The notes below the pieces were generated by a model. The model did not search any database and was not told where the DNA came from. It was given only the letters and a program-made list of their open reading frames with translations. Below are positions 7,437 to 16,304 of a stretch of 22,037 nucleotides of DNA, in pieces. Source of the DNA: an uncultured Nitrospira sp. (GTDB lineage: Bacteria; Nitrospirota; Nitrospiria; Nitrospirales; Nitrospiraceae); the NCBI GenBank assembly GCA_946479785.1, contig CAMLHQ010000052.1, positions 1-22,037 of the forward strand, written 5' to 3'. The position numbers were made by a program, and so were the translations under genes. Positions within the stretch are counted from its first letter, which is position 1, and each line of letters starts with the position of its first letter.

Positions 7437-8587
7437 GCTGCTCTCTCCCGAATGGCATCCATATTGCTCACGCCCAGATAACATGCCATCATCTCTTGTG
7501 CGCGCTTCCTCCACGAAAATTCATGCCGCATCCAGTCTTCTCCGCGATTGCCCATCTGGACCAGGGGCATCCGACTCATTCGCATGATAGCCGCTGCAAG
7601 GCTCTTCGGATCATTGTTTACCCAGAGGCCACAACCTCTCTCTTCAAGTTGCTTCCAAGGCGTCCCCCTACTCGCAACGACTGGAATCCCGTGTGCCAAC
7701 GCCTCAGCGACAACGAGCCCAAAATTTTCGCTATGCGAGGGAAGCACCAGGAGATTGGCTCGACTATATAGCTGTTCTTTCGCCTCGCCTGTCACTTCGC
7801 CCACCAATTTCACACGGTTTTGCAACGACAGCCTTACCATGAGATCACAAAGCTTTGACGTATACGAGAAATCACCGGATCCGGCTATAGTGAGAGACCA
7901 CGACAGTCGATCCTCATCTAAAATGCGACAGGCCTTCAGAAGGTTTTCAACTGCCTTAATTGGATGGAGACGGCCAATATATAGGAGACGTAGCCCGCTC
8001 TCTCCGGTTACACACTTCATCTTGTCCGCAGTTTCCACGCCATTGGGGATGATGACTACCTCTTTGTCCTTGATTCGCTCTCGAGTCGCCTCAGCCTCTT
8101 GGTCGGATGTGGTATGGAGGACCAGCTTCTCTGGAACAACAGCACGGCAGATTCGATCCCATTGCGCCTTCGCATGCGTCCGCGTTGCACCTTCCCATTG
8201 CTGGAAGGCCCCTCGCGGTGACCACACGGTAGGCTTACCAAGCATCTTGCAGACCCAGAGCGTCGGGATCGTGGGGAAAGAGTACACTGAAGTCACATGC
8301 ACCACATCGACGCTCCGAATATAATCCGGCAGCAGACGAAGGAGAGTGGGTGAGACGGTGTGACGGAAGATCCTGTGGCAATAACGCACAGACAGTCGAG
8401 GCTCGATTTTTACTTCTCGCGATGTCTCGACGTTCAGGACCGTCTTGGGACCGTTGGCGTCCGTTGTCAGAACCCGAACATCACACCCAGCCTGTTCGAG
8501 ATGCCGACAGAGTTGGTACACAGATTCAATAGGGCCTCCATAGATGTGCGCGGGATAGAAGGCTGGAGTGATATGCAAAACATTCAT
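7433..8587 (-). CDS. Glycosyltransferase family 4 (GT-B fold), paralogue of the gene at 16305-17477
   Basis: A 384-residue GT-B enzyme. The N-terminal acceptor domain opens MNVLHITPAFYP with an IYGGPI loop (15-20). The donor domain has LLYIGRLHPIKAVENLL (201-217), the PSHSENFGLVVAE motif with E287 and E295 in the EX7E spacing, and a CGLWVNNDP loop after it. The inverting or retaining outcome and the sugar are unknown; GT4 enzymes are usually retaining. The ATG at 8587 is chosen because the family N-terminus starts there; an earlier frame start at 8653 would run into the polymerase gene. Its stop overlaps the next gene as ATGA. The first 150 residues align without gaps to the GT4 at 16305-17477 with about half identical. 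Confidence 0.93.
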   Translation of the reverse strand: MNVLHITPAFYPAHIYGGPIESVYQLCRHLEQAGCDVRVLTTDANGPKTVLNVETSREVKIEPRLSVRYCHRIFRHTVSPTLLRLLPDYIRSVDVVHVTSVYSFPTIPTLWVCKMLGKPTVWSPRGAFQQWEGATRTHAKAQWDRICRAVVPEKLVLHTTSDQEAEATRERIKDKEVVIIPNGVETADKMKCVTGESGLRLLYIGRLHPIKAVENLLKACRILDEDRLSWSLTIAGSGDFSYTSKLCDLMVRLSLQNRVKLVGEVTGEAKEQLYSRANLLVLPSHSENFGLVVAEALAHGIPVVASRGTPWKQLEERGCGLWVNNDPKSLAAAIMRMSRMPLVQMGNRGEDWMRHEFSWRKRAQEMMACYLGVSNMDAIRERAA

Positions 8588-8607
8588 GTTCGCATTTACC
8601 AGAGCAC

Positions 8608-10071
8608 TCAGTAATTGCCATGAGCTCGACGGCCCATAATCATGGTTGGCCACAATCGCACAAGATTCAACATAATGGTAAGAAGAGCATAAAGAACCAC
8701 CGCTTCAACGATGGACGCGACATAAGTCGAAACGAACCAGTCATCCGGCCGAAGACCCGCAATAATCCCCATAAGAATGAGCGGCATATACACATATTGG
8801 CGCGTAGCCACCATTGTGGTGGAGAACCGACCCCAAAAGGCGATCAAGATCCCTAGATATGTGCATGCTCCGATCACTATCGTCCACCCACCATTCCAAT
8901 AGGCCTCTCCAAAAACACCCACCCCCGTATGGCCGAGCGAGTCGTCGCCAATCAACAGCTTCGTCAGCTCTCGACCTGGCGTCATGATGGGCTTGTCCTC
9001 TGACAGGAATCGAGGAACCAATACATACTGCAATAGGGCGAACGTTTCGCCCGGCCCGCCTGCATCGTACGAATCCATGACGAATGCTTGTACGGGGGTA
9101 TAGCAGAGGCGCGTCCACCACCCCTGAACCCCCGGCTGGAGCGTAGCCAGTGCGTCCTTTCCGACGCGATCGTACTCTTCAACGGTCGCATGAAGATCAC
9201 TCACGTCGCTAACACCGAAACCGCCGGACGCGACACGAGCAAACGATACAAATGGGGACAGCACGATCGCATATATAGCTGCCATAACGAGGCCCGAAGC
9301 GATCATGGCTCGAAGATCGGGTTTGCAGAGGTATCGGCCGAGCAGGATAGCGAGAACCGTTGTGATAATTTCCTGCTTACTAAAGGTCATCAGTCCGACG
9401 ATGAACTCGCTACCGATCACCAGATAGAGAAGCGGACGGTACTTCGTCTCACCTTGATGTATTAAGACATATAATAGAACAATTGCGGCATTCAGAAGAC
9501 TCGACAAATGCTGAATGCTTCCCGGTAACACCCAGGTAAGGAGGCCGAATATGTAGGGCAGGGTAAAGAGATATTTGACAGTCCCTCCGACAACAACGAA
9601 AAGCCACATGATCGGCTCCGTGGCATCCTGACCGTCATAGTCAAAGCGTATTTGTCGAGAGGACAACAGTGTGTTTGCCATTGTCACCATGATGCAAACA
9701 ATTCCCACACCGACAGTATTCAGCAGGTTTGTGCGAAGAAGCCAGCGCTCATCCACCGGAAAGTCTGAGTTGATGTACTCCACACTTTCCTGCGTCGCGA
9801 AATGCAACGCCAACGGCCCAAATCCATAATAGGCCGCGCAGGCTACGAGAAACCACGGTGCGGGAGACCAGAGAGAGAGTGAAGATCGACGAACAAGATC
9901 GTACGCAGCCCACCCACAGGTGAGGAAAATCAGGATCGGGCCAATCTGATTGACGAAGGCAACTAGATCCTGGCCGAACTGGATATACGCTGCCCCATAC
10001 AGCAAGCTCAGCCCGGAAGTAACCGCCACAACCACAATTAAGGGTAGAGTCTGATCCATTAAAGAACCCAT
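8608..10071 (-). CDS. Polytopic O-antigen/EPS polymerase-like membrane protein (Wzy-like)
   Basis: A 487-residue integral membrane protein with roughly ten to twelve hydrophobic segments. The first lies at about residues 8-25, and there are long runs near the middle (VIGSEFIVGLMTF, ALTTVLAILLG-like) and at the C-terminus. A large soluble loop precedes the last three or four segments and contains PGRELTKLL and a GHTGVGVFGEAYWNGG stretch. This pattern, together with the flanking flippase and glycosyltransferase genes, fits a Wzy-type oligosaccharide repeat unit polymerase working at the periplasmic face. Wzy proteins share little sequence, so the call rests on topology and context. The ATG at 10071 has AGGGA at good spacing; a GTG at 10107 would overlap the previous gene. 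Confidence 0.78.
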   Translation of the reverse strand: MGSLMDQTLPLIVVVAVTSGLSLLYGAAYIQFGQDLVAFVNQIGPILIFLTCGWAAYDLVRRSSLSLWSPAPWFLVACAAYYGFGPLALHFATQESVEYINSDFPVDERWLLRTNLLNTVGVGIVCIMVTMANTLLSSRQIRFDYDGQDATEPIMWLFVVVGGTVKYLFTLPYIFGLLTWVLPGSIQHLSSLLNAAIVLLYVLIHQGETKYRPLLYLVIGSEFIVGLMTFSKQEIITTVLAILLGRYLCKPDLRAMIASGLVMAAIYAIVLSPFVSFARVASGGFGVSDVSDLHATVEEYDRVGKDALATLQPGVQGWWTRLCYTPVQAFVMDSYDAGGPGETFALLQYVLVPRFLSEDKPIMTPGRELTKLLIGDDSLGHTGVGVFGEAYWNGGWTIVIGACTYLGILIAFWGRFSTTMVATRQYVYMPLILMGIIAGLRPDDWFVSTYVASIVEAVVLYALLTIMLNLVRLWPTMIMGRRAHGNY

Positions 10072-10094
10072 TGTTGTTCCCTGGAATATGCCTA

Positions 10095-11123
10095 CTAGTG
10101 GAGGCACCTAAGGACCCGCTGGAGCTGATCTCGGCTGTGATACCCGCTCTTCAGACATCGCTCTCGTCCGGCCGCCGCAATCTTGCTTCTCGCATCATCA
10201 TGGCGTAGATAGAAGAGAATCTTCTCCCGTAGTTCCTGTTCACTCCCGAAAAAATCTGCTTCGACTCCCTCTCGGAAGAGTGTCTGATGTTCTTCCGTTC
10301 TCTCAGCTAACAGAAGAACGCCTGTCGCCGGAATCTCGAAGGAACGGGTTGTCGTGGTTTCCGGAATTCGCTTACTCAGTAAGCCTAGTGCAATCCTCGA
10401 AGAAGCCAAGGCGAGAGGATAGCGCGCCCCCCAGATCCCATCACCAGCCACAGACCTGCGTGCCCACAAGTGAAACCTCGAATAGCGACGCCACTGTGGA
10501 CCCCAAATCTTGAGGCGCTCCGTTGCTTTACCGACAATCCGCAGCTGTCTCGCATAATGCCGCTCGCAATGCCCGACAAAGCACACATCTGATCCCAGCT
10601 CCGCCTGAGTTTCCGCTGACGGCGTACAAGGAACAAACCGATCATCATACCCCTGCAAAACCACCAACACCTCTTTAGCACCGGAGCTTTTGTAGCTCGC
10701 CACCTCGAACGGCTTCGTAGTCACCAGCAGGTCATAGAGCGGAATTGCGGCATTGAAATGGCGCGATCGATGGTGCAGAAGTTGTGGATCGGGAGTGTAG
10801 TGCACACAGATCGAGCCTGTCTGTTCTTTCAGAAAGCGCACCGTGCTTGGATAGATCCAACGGCCTTTATCGATCCAGATATGCGTAACGTCTCTGAGTG
10901 TTTGCGTGAATGCTATCAGCGCATGGTTCAACCGTTTCAGGGGGAAGCCCCAGTTCATTCGATGTGCCAATGAACGTCCCCATCGACTGCCTCCAGCAAT
11001 CCATGGAGTGGTATCGAAGGGAACAATTTGGCAGCCCAATCTTTCCAACAGTCGCATCCGTTCGAGGCAGGTTCCACCTTGCCACAACTGCCCGATGTAG
11101 AGTATGCGAACGTTTTTGTTCAT
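10095..11123 (-). CDS. CgeB-like glycosyltransferase (Glyco_trans_1_2 type)
   Basis: A 342-residue protein that opens MNKNVRILYIGQLWQGGT. Its C-terminal third has the block TTTTRSFEIPATGVLLLAER followed by EEHQTLF and EADFF (about 256-292), the signature of CgeB/Glyco_trans_1_2 glycosyltransferases. The N-terminal half is the less conserved acceptor-binding domain (HIWIDKGRWIYP, VHYTPDP). It is a GT-B enzyme expected at the cytoplasmic membrane face, adding one sugar of unknown type. The ATG at 11123 overlaps the preceding methyltransferase stop as ATGA and has AGGA eight bases before it. The longer frame from 11228 would sit entirely on the other gene's coding sequence. Confidence 0.85.
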   Translation of the reverse strand: MNKNVRILYIGQLWQGGTCLERMRLLERLGCQIVPFDTTPWIAGGSRWGRSLAHRMNWGFPLKRLNHALIAFTQTLRDVTHIWIDKGRWIYPSTVRFLKEQTGSICVHYTPDPQLLHHRSRHFNAAIPLYDLLVTTKPFEVASYKSSGAKEVLVVLQGYDDRFVPCTPSAETQAELGSDVCFVGHCERHYARQLRIVGKATERLKIWGPQWRRYSRFHLWARRSVAGDGIWGARYPLALASSRIALGLLSKRIPETTTTRSFEIPATGVLLLAERTEEHQTLFREGVEADFFGSEQELREKILFYLRHDDARSKIAAAGRERCLKSGYHSRDQLQRVLRCLH

Positions 11124-11854
11124 CGCTTTAATCCTGAGACGAGAAACACCCGAGTAAACACGCCACTCCCTCGGCTGCCCGTTTCCGCAAGGTTCCATAC
11201 TGTGAGCACGGCACGAATGGCCTGCCACAACGCATAACGTGCCACGGACACAAGACTACCTCCTCGAAGCACAGGTCCCGCCTCTCGGGCTTCAATATCC
11301 GAGAACCCCGCGAGCCTCAACAACCGAGATAAGCTATTGGGGTTGAAGCACACCTCATGAGTCAAATCGTTGTAGCGATGCATAGAACCCCATGGACTCT
11401 CAGCGTTAGGGGTCTGAAGAATTATTGTCCCTCCAGGTTTTAACCCGGTGAAGCAGTGATCAAGAAAATGTAGGACCTCCGGCTTATGGAAATGCTCGAT
11501 GATGTCCAGCCCAATCACCAGATCGAACCGTTCTCGCTGAGACTCGAGAAAAGACAACACATCACATTGGACGATGTTCGGTACGACCTGTTTTGCGAGA
11601 GAGACTTGATCCGGGCTAATATCGACACCGGTCAATCTTCTATACCCAGCCTTCTTCAAAAAATGTAGCAGTCTCCCGCCACCGCAGGCCAACTCGACGA
11701 TCTCGGCATCTTGATTGCTTGGCAGCCAGCCCTTTAGATAATGGCGATATGATTTGCCCCAACGAGTGCTAGCAGCTGCATCAAAACACTTCCCGGCATC
11801 CTGAAAGCTCTCGCCGTATCGGGCGTAGATTCTTTGACGATAATCCATTACCAT
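11120..11854 (-). CDS. Class I SAM-dependent methyltransferase (Methyltransf_23/UbiG-like)
   Basis: A 244-residue protein with motif I IVELACGGGRLL (52-63), the ribose-binding acidic residue D78 in GVDIS, LDIIEHF at 116-122 and LKPGGTIILQTPNAESPWG at 138-156, followed by an RYNDLTHEVCF segment typical of sugar-modifying Methyltransf_23 proteins. It sits between the flippase and the CgeB-like glycosyltransferase and shares ATGA with the latter. The start is either the ATG at 11854 (GAGG eight bases upstream) or the ATG at 11848; both fall after the flippase stop. The target is probably a glycan hydroxyl or a repeat-unit terminus. Confidence 0.87.
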   Translation of the reverse strand: MVMDYRQRIYARYGESFQDAGKCFDAAASTRWGKSYRHYLKGWLPSNQDAEIVELACGGGRLLHFLKKAGYRRLTGVDISPDQVSLAKQVVPNIVQCDVLSFLESQRERFDLVIGLDIIEHFHKPEVLHFLDHCFTGLKPGGTIILQTPNAESPWGSMHRYNDLTHEVCFNPNSLSRLLRLAGFSDIEAREAGPVLRGGSLVSVARYALWQAIRAVLTVWNLAETGSRGSGVFTRVFLVSGLKR

Positions 11855-11864
11855 CCTGTTGTCC

Positions 11865-13229
11865 TCACGCCCTCGCATGTTCTCCCACCCATAGCGTCGC
11901 TCCGCGTCTACCTTCTGCCCGCCGAGCCAGTATCTTCGCCACAATAAGTTGCGCACCAAAATAAACCGGCACGGCATAGGCCGCCCCAGCAACCCCAAAC
12001 ACCACTAGTCCATAGGCAGCAGCGATCAAAGAGACCACGCTACCCATCGTTTCCATCACAAACACGGCCTTCGTGTCGTGATGGGCATAGCAGACACGCC
12101 CATAAAGATGTGCGATCAACAACAACCCATAGCCTGCGGCGATCCACGGCATGAGCCATGAAACCGTTCTATAGGGTGCAGCAAGAAGTAATGCGGCAAT
12201 TTCCTCGTGCCAGATCGTGAAGGCCATCGTTCCTATTAAGGCTGCACACAAAACGGCCCCCAGCCAAACGTGCAAAATGTTTTTTTCGCGACTCGACGAA
12301 CCAGACAGGATCGCCTCGTAGTAAACCGGTCGCATCCACAGCTCCAACGCTCCGCCTGCCATCAGAAATGGACGGCTTGCGAGGCCATACACGGCGGCAT
12401 AGAGCCCTGCCTGCTCTACCCCAATCAGGGCACCTATGAGATAGCGATCGGCTTGACTTGTGATCCAGTCGATGACGCCGAGCGGCATCAACGGCATGGA
12501 GTATCGCCTCAGGCTCCTCACCAATTGTTGTTCTTCCGGCACTACCTGTCGCCGAACAGGTGGGGACTCACTGTCTCTGGGATCAGTCCGAACGATTACC
12601 TCATGACCACAATCGTGCCTTGCGCTACCCGTTATTCTCCAAGGCTTGAAGAGCAGCAGTCCAGCAAACGAGGCTGCCAGAAATCCAGCGAGTGTTGCGA
12701 CAGCAGTTGGTCCTGTCGCGACGATCAGCGCCCCAGCCACGATAGGTCGACCCCATACCTCGGTTGCCATCCAGATCGCGGCAATCCGCTGACATCGTGC
12801 TGAGTTCAGGAGTGTAATTTCGTGCTGGCGTTGTACCTCGACGATCAGGAGAGCTAAGGCCAGAGGGCCAAGCCACGCACTGATCGGAGCGAACCAGCTG
12901 TATAGAAGAAATCCGATAAGGCAGATGGCCCCGGTCAACACCGTCAAACGACTCAGCTGGTTCGTCGTGGCATCCCGAAGTACCCCTACGCTATTTGCTG
13001 CCGCTGCTTCGGGATAATACCTGACGACCGCCTGCATCAACGGTGCGACAGTCAAACCTTCGGCCATCAGAACAATCCCACTGACCAGAACAACCTCACC
13101 AAAAACATGCGGCGAGAGCAAACCCGTCATCATACGAAGACCGACAAGGGTTCCTGCCGCAGAAAGCAGCTGCCCGGCGATCACCCAAGTTCCCTCGATC
13201 ATAAATCGACGGCGTTCACCTTCGAACAT
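11865..13229 (-). CDS. Wzx-like repeat unit flippase (MOP/MVF superfamily membrane protein)
   Basis: A protein of about 454 residues with around a dozen hydrophobic segments, starting with GTWVIAGQLLSAAGTLVGLRMMTGLL and ending with paired helices near VVSLIAAAYGLVVFGVAGAAYAVPVYFGAQL. A charged insertion of about 45 residues in the middle (GSARHDCGHE ... PEEQQLVRSLRRYS) would be the central cytoplasmic loop between two six-helix halves. After it come DWITSQADRYLIGALIGVEQAGLYAAVYGLA, the recognisable PST/Wzx-type block with an Asp-Arg pair before a helix. It should move the undecaprenyl-linked repeat unit across the cytoplasmic membrane. I chose the ATG at 13229, which overlaps the preceding gene by 14 bases; an ATG at 13202 avoids the overlap and is also possible. 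Confidence 0.88.
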   Translation of the reverse strand: MFEGERRRFMIEGTWVIAGQLLSAAGTLVGLRMMTGLLSPHVFGEVVLVSGIVLMAEGLTVAPLMQAVVRYYPEAAAANSVGVLRDATTNQLSRLTVLTGAICLIGFLLYSWFAPISAWLGPLALALLIVEVQRQHEITLLNSARCQRIAAIWMATEVWGRPIVAGALIVATGPTAVATLAGFLAASFAGLLLFKPWRITGSARHDCGHEVIVRTDPRDSESPPVRRQVVPEEQQLVRSLRRYSMPLMPLGVIDWITSQADRYLIGALIGVEQAGLYAAVYGLASRPFLMAGGALELWMRPVYYEAILSGSSSREKNILHVWLGAVLCAALIGTMAFTIWHEEIAALLLAAPYRTVSWLMPWIAAGYGLLLIAHLYGRVCYAHHDTKAVFVMETMGSVVSLIAAAYGLVVFGVAGAAYAVPVYFGAQLIVAKILARRAEGRRGATLWVGEHARA

Positions 13230-16143
13230 GCTGCATTTCTCGGACCATTGCCCCATTTGATACTTCATTAAGGATGTTCTGCACTCGATCACAAAAACGA
13301 TCCTTCGAGAAATACTCTAATCCCTTAGGTATAGCTTTCGCGCGCGCAAGAGCGTCACGTATGCCTTGCTCGACACTCGAAGGATTGGTCGGATCCACCA
13401 ATACACCGAGTTTCCCATCAAGCAATGCATCCTTGGACCCGTCAAGAACGCTCCCCACGACGGGCACCCCACAAGCCATCGCTTCCAGGTACACAATCCC
13501 AAACCCCTCTCCTCGCCCTGGCATCACGAAGGCATCCGCCAAATTGTAGTAGTCCACCTTTTCCGATTCGCTGATTTGCCCGGGGAAGATCACACGGTCG
13601 GCAATCCCCAGCGACTCCGCTTTGCGTTGAAGTCGTGGTAGATCCTCTCCGCTTCCAGCGGCCATATACATCAGACTGGGGAAACTGCGCAGCAAATTAG
13701 GGAGCACTTCAAGCACTTCGTCCACACCCTTGTACCGTTCACGTCCGCTGAATCGAGCGAGCGTCATGATGAGAGTCTTGTCGTGGAGATGAAATCGATC
13801 AAGCAGTCCTTTATTCTTGGGGTGCGGCTGAAAGCGGGCCAGATCGACACAATTCGGGAGAATGAAATCGGTCTGACCCGATGTCTTGACCCACTGGCGA
13901 AACCGGTCACGAGTGACAGCACTGACAGCAACCAGATAATCAATCGTTGCCGCAAGCCTATTTACAATCCGTCGCGAAGTTGGCTTCCAGGCTTCGATCC
14001 CGTGGCATATAAGCATCAGCGGGGCACCGGTCACGCGGCTCACCATCCAGGCGACCGGTAGTAAATTGATATGGCCACACACCACAACGTCAAACCGTTT
14101 GCGCTTATAGAGTAACCGACATAATCTCCCCGCATAGGCGAATTTCCCATTCGCGGCCATTAAATCAAACTGGAGATTGTTCGGCATGACGCTCGTAACT
14201 GCTTCACTAATCACCCGAGGAAGAGTGATCGTCTCCCGGTATTGCAGATGGGAAGACAATGCTTCCAACAGATCTCGATTGAACTTAGCGATGCCACCAC
14301 GCCCGCCATAGGCGTCAGTCACCAGCACCAACGCCCGTTTTGCATTTGAGAAGATGCGATACACCTGCTTAGCCCAGGTGCGGGATCCGCTCTCTGAGAC
14401 ATCCAGATTCTCTTGAATCCATTGACGGACCGGCACAACGAAACCTGTTTTCTGTCGTGTGCGGATGACTGCCGGTATCGGCGTCTTGGGAATGGAAGCG
14501 AAATCAATTTTGCTGGGGGCTTGGAAAGATACCAGCAGGGGAGCCAGCTGTTCTAGCAAGGTCCAATCCACCAAGGGTGTTCTGACTTCGAGCGAATGCG
14601 CCATGCTAGCCCAGTCGGTATCCCGGAGGAGTTGGTTACGCAAATACCAGTTAAATTCAAGTACTGTAATCTTCGGGCGTGTGCCACAAATACCATCCTG
14701 GCTCACCCGAAGACGAAACATCTGATGCAAGTCCGCCCACCCCTCGTGGAGAAGGTCTTCGTCCAATTGCCCTGTTAGCTCCCACGGCATGAAGGTTCCA
14801 CGCCGGAGCAGATAGGCCCCCTCGATGGAGGTCCCATACTCGAAAAGTCCGGCATACTTTGGAGAGGTGATACGCTTGACCACGGGAGTCGACAGCATCC
14901 GGATGGTCGATCCGAGAAACGGAATGTTTGCCGACCATTTGAAAAAAGACACTGTACGAGGCAATTGCTTGAAATGCGTATATCCGGCGAACAACTCGTC
15001 GCCACCCATCCCAGTCAGTGCTACTTTGAGTCCCAGACGCGACGCTGCGCGCGCCACAAAATAGGTGTTCACGCCATCGATCGATGGTTGGTCCATTGCG
15101 GATAGGATCGACGGAATTTCGCTCATAAATTCGCTCTTCTCTAGCCACTCGACATGGTGTCTCAGGCCCAACTGTCTTGACAGCGATTGTGCCAGCGGTA
15201 CCTCATCGCTTTGTGTTCCCGCATACTCTCGAAAGCCAAGCGTAACGGCACAGATCTGCTGTCCTGCCTCCTGAGCAAGCGAGGCAATAACGCTTGAGTC
15301 GACGCCAGCCGAAAGAAATACGCCAACCGGAACATCGGATACGAGATGATGTCGCACGCTGTCGAGCAACGATCTTTTGAGGACGTTGCAACCCTCGGCA
15401 GTAGTTCGTGCCTGCGGGACCTCCCGACTCTCCTGTTCTGCCTTTTCAAATAGTTTGCTGAGACTAAAGACCGTTTGGAGGCGCGGAGACCTGTTTCGCT
15501 CGATCAGCATGATCGTCCCGGCGGAAAGGGACTTCACTCCCCGGTAAAGTGTATGGGGCTCCGGAACGTATCCCCAGAGCAGGAAGCCCACATGCCCGGC
15601 TGGTTGAGGGCTTTGATCGACCTGACCGCCGGCAAGGAGCGCTTTTACTTGCGAGGCCACCCGAATCGTAGCGCCATTATCCGCATAATAGAGCGGCTTG
15701 ATGCCTAACGGGTCTCTTGCCAGTAACAACGCCTCACGAGACTGATCCCACAACGCAAAGGCATACATGCCTCGCAAGTGTTCCAACATGTTGATTCCGA
15801 ACGCCCGATAGAGATGAAGCAGTACTTCGGTGTCGCTGTTGCTCCGGAAGACATATCCCTTTGTTTCGAGCAGCCGACGCAGTTCCCGGTAATTGTAGAT
15901 TTCCCCATTGAAGGTGATGTGCAGCGCGCCATCCGGCGTCGCCATTGGTTGGAGTCCCTCATCGGTGAGATCAATAATGGCGAGCCGTCGATGTGCGAGA
16001 CCGACTCGACCATTGCGAGACACCCAAAGCCCTTCACCGTCAGGACCGCGCAATCGCATGGCCTCACGGATGCGGAGCAACTCCTCTGTATCTATGGGAG
16101 GAGCCTGATTGTCATAAGCAAATATGCCGGCAATGCCGCACAT
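13216..16143 (-). CDS. asnB: Fusion protein: AsnB-type glutamine amidotransferase/asparagine synthetase plus GT4 glycosyltransferase
   Basis: A single 975-residue frame with two complete enzymes. Residues 1 to about 598 are AsnB: Cys2 nucleophile after Met removal, MRLRGPDG (29-36), FNGEIYNY (78-85) and GIKPLYY (147-153) of the class II glutaminase. The ATP-pyrophosphatase loop SAGVDSS is at 278-284, followed by TGMGGDELFAGY (377-388) and a C-terminal WAKQVY (590-595). Residues from about 603 to 960 are a GT-B family 4 glycosyltransferase: LVLVTDAYGGRGGIAKFNRD (605-624), LARFSGRERYKGVDE (795-809) and E879/E887 of the EX7E motif. The usual AsnB is about 590 to 640 residues and the usual GT4 about 370, so neither half looks truncated. 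The join is at about 14350-14332 with no stop in frame. In polysaccharide loci AsnB homologues are thought to amidate a uronic acid or amino-acid substituent. The start is the ATG at 16143, required by Cys2. Confidence 0.93.
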   Translation of the reverse strand: MCGIAGIFAYDNQAPPIDTEELLRIREAMRLRGPDGEGLWVSRNGRVGLAHRRLAIIDLTDEGLQPMATPDGALHITFNGEIYNYRELRRLLETKGYVFRSNSDTEVLLHLYRAFGINMLEHLRGMYAFALWDQSREALLLARDPLGIKPLYYADNGATIRVASQVKALLAGGQVDQSPQPAGHVGFLLWGYVPEPHTLYRGVKSLSAGTIMLIERNRSPRLQTVFSLSKLFEKAEQESREVPQARTTAEGCNVLKRSLLDSVRHHLVSDVPVGVFLSAGVDSSVIASLAQEAGQQICAVTLGFREYAGTQSDEVPLAQSLSRQLGLRHHVEWLEKSEFMSEIPSILSAMDQPSIDGVNTYFVARAASRLGLKVALTGMGGDELFAGYTHFKQLPRTVSFFKWSANIPFLGSTIRMLSTPVVKRITSPKYAGLFEYGTSIEGAYLLRRGTFMPWELTGQLDEDLLHEGWADLHQMFRLRVSQDGICGTRPKITVLEFNWYLRNQLLRDTDWASMAHSLEVRTPLVDWTLLEQLAPLLVSFQAPSKIDFASIPKTPIPAVIRTRQKTGFVVPVRQWIQENLDVSESGSRTWAKQVYRIFSNAKRALVLVTDAYGGRGGIAKFNRDLLEALSSHLQYRETITLPRVISEAVTSVMPNNLQFDLMAANGKFAYAGRLCRLLYKRKRFDVVVCGHINLLPVAWMVSRVTGAPLMLICHGIEAWKPTSRRIVNRLAATIDYLVAVSAVTRDRFRQWVKTSGQTDFILPNCVDLARFQPHPKNKGLLDRFHLHDKTLIMTLARFSGRERYKGVDEVLEVLPNLLRSFPSLMYMAAGSGEDLPRLQRKAESLGIADRVIFPGQISESEKVDYYNLADAFVMPGRGEGFGIVYLEAMACGVPVVGSVLDGSKDALLDGKLGVLVDPTNPSSVEQGIRDALARAKAIPKGLEYFSKDRFCDRVQNILNEVSNGAMVREMQHVRR

Positions 16144-16212
16144 CGTTCGTTGTCCCGAAGTAGTATCGGCTTGAAGACCTTAGAACGCTTGTATGACCCG
16201 AGGAAATACACG

Positions 16213-16233
16213 GCCGAGTCTGGATGTCTCGGC
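16213..16233. other. Inverted repeat in the leader of the AsnB-GT4 gene
   Basis: Perfect six-base arms GCCGAG (16213-16218) and CTCGGC (16228-16233) enclose a 9-base loop, about 70 bases upstream of the AsnB start in the 161-base gap 16144-16304. No T-run follows, so it is not an intrinsic terminator. It could be a leader hairpin or chance. I found no convincing promoter or small gene in this gap. Confidence 0.3.
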
Positions 16234-16304
16234 GTCAAGAACCAATTGTCTTGAGGATACTTCGTAGGAACGGAAGGACAAAACTTATTCTGATTTTCGA
16301 GCCG

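Noticed and set aside
7548..8324. 258-residue open frame on the plus strand
   Set aside because: It is antisense to the GT4 gene, whose motifs are intact, and its translation is low-complexity Ser/Arg-rich.
12270..12803. 177-residue open frame on the plus strand
   Set aside because: It is antisense to the Wzx-like flippase and has no domain features.
16213..16233. Intrinsic terminator between the GT4 and AsnB genes
   Set aside because: The inverted repeat is perfect but short, with no T-run, and the surrounding genes look like one operon.
15778..16254. 158-residue open frame on the plus strand extending into the gap before AsnB
   Set aside because: Most of it is antisense to the glutaminase domain. 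There is no convincing ribosome site or recognisable family.
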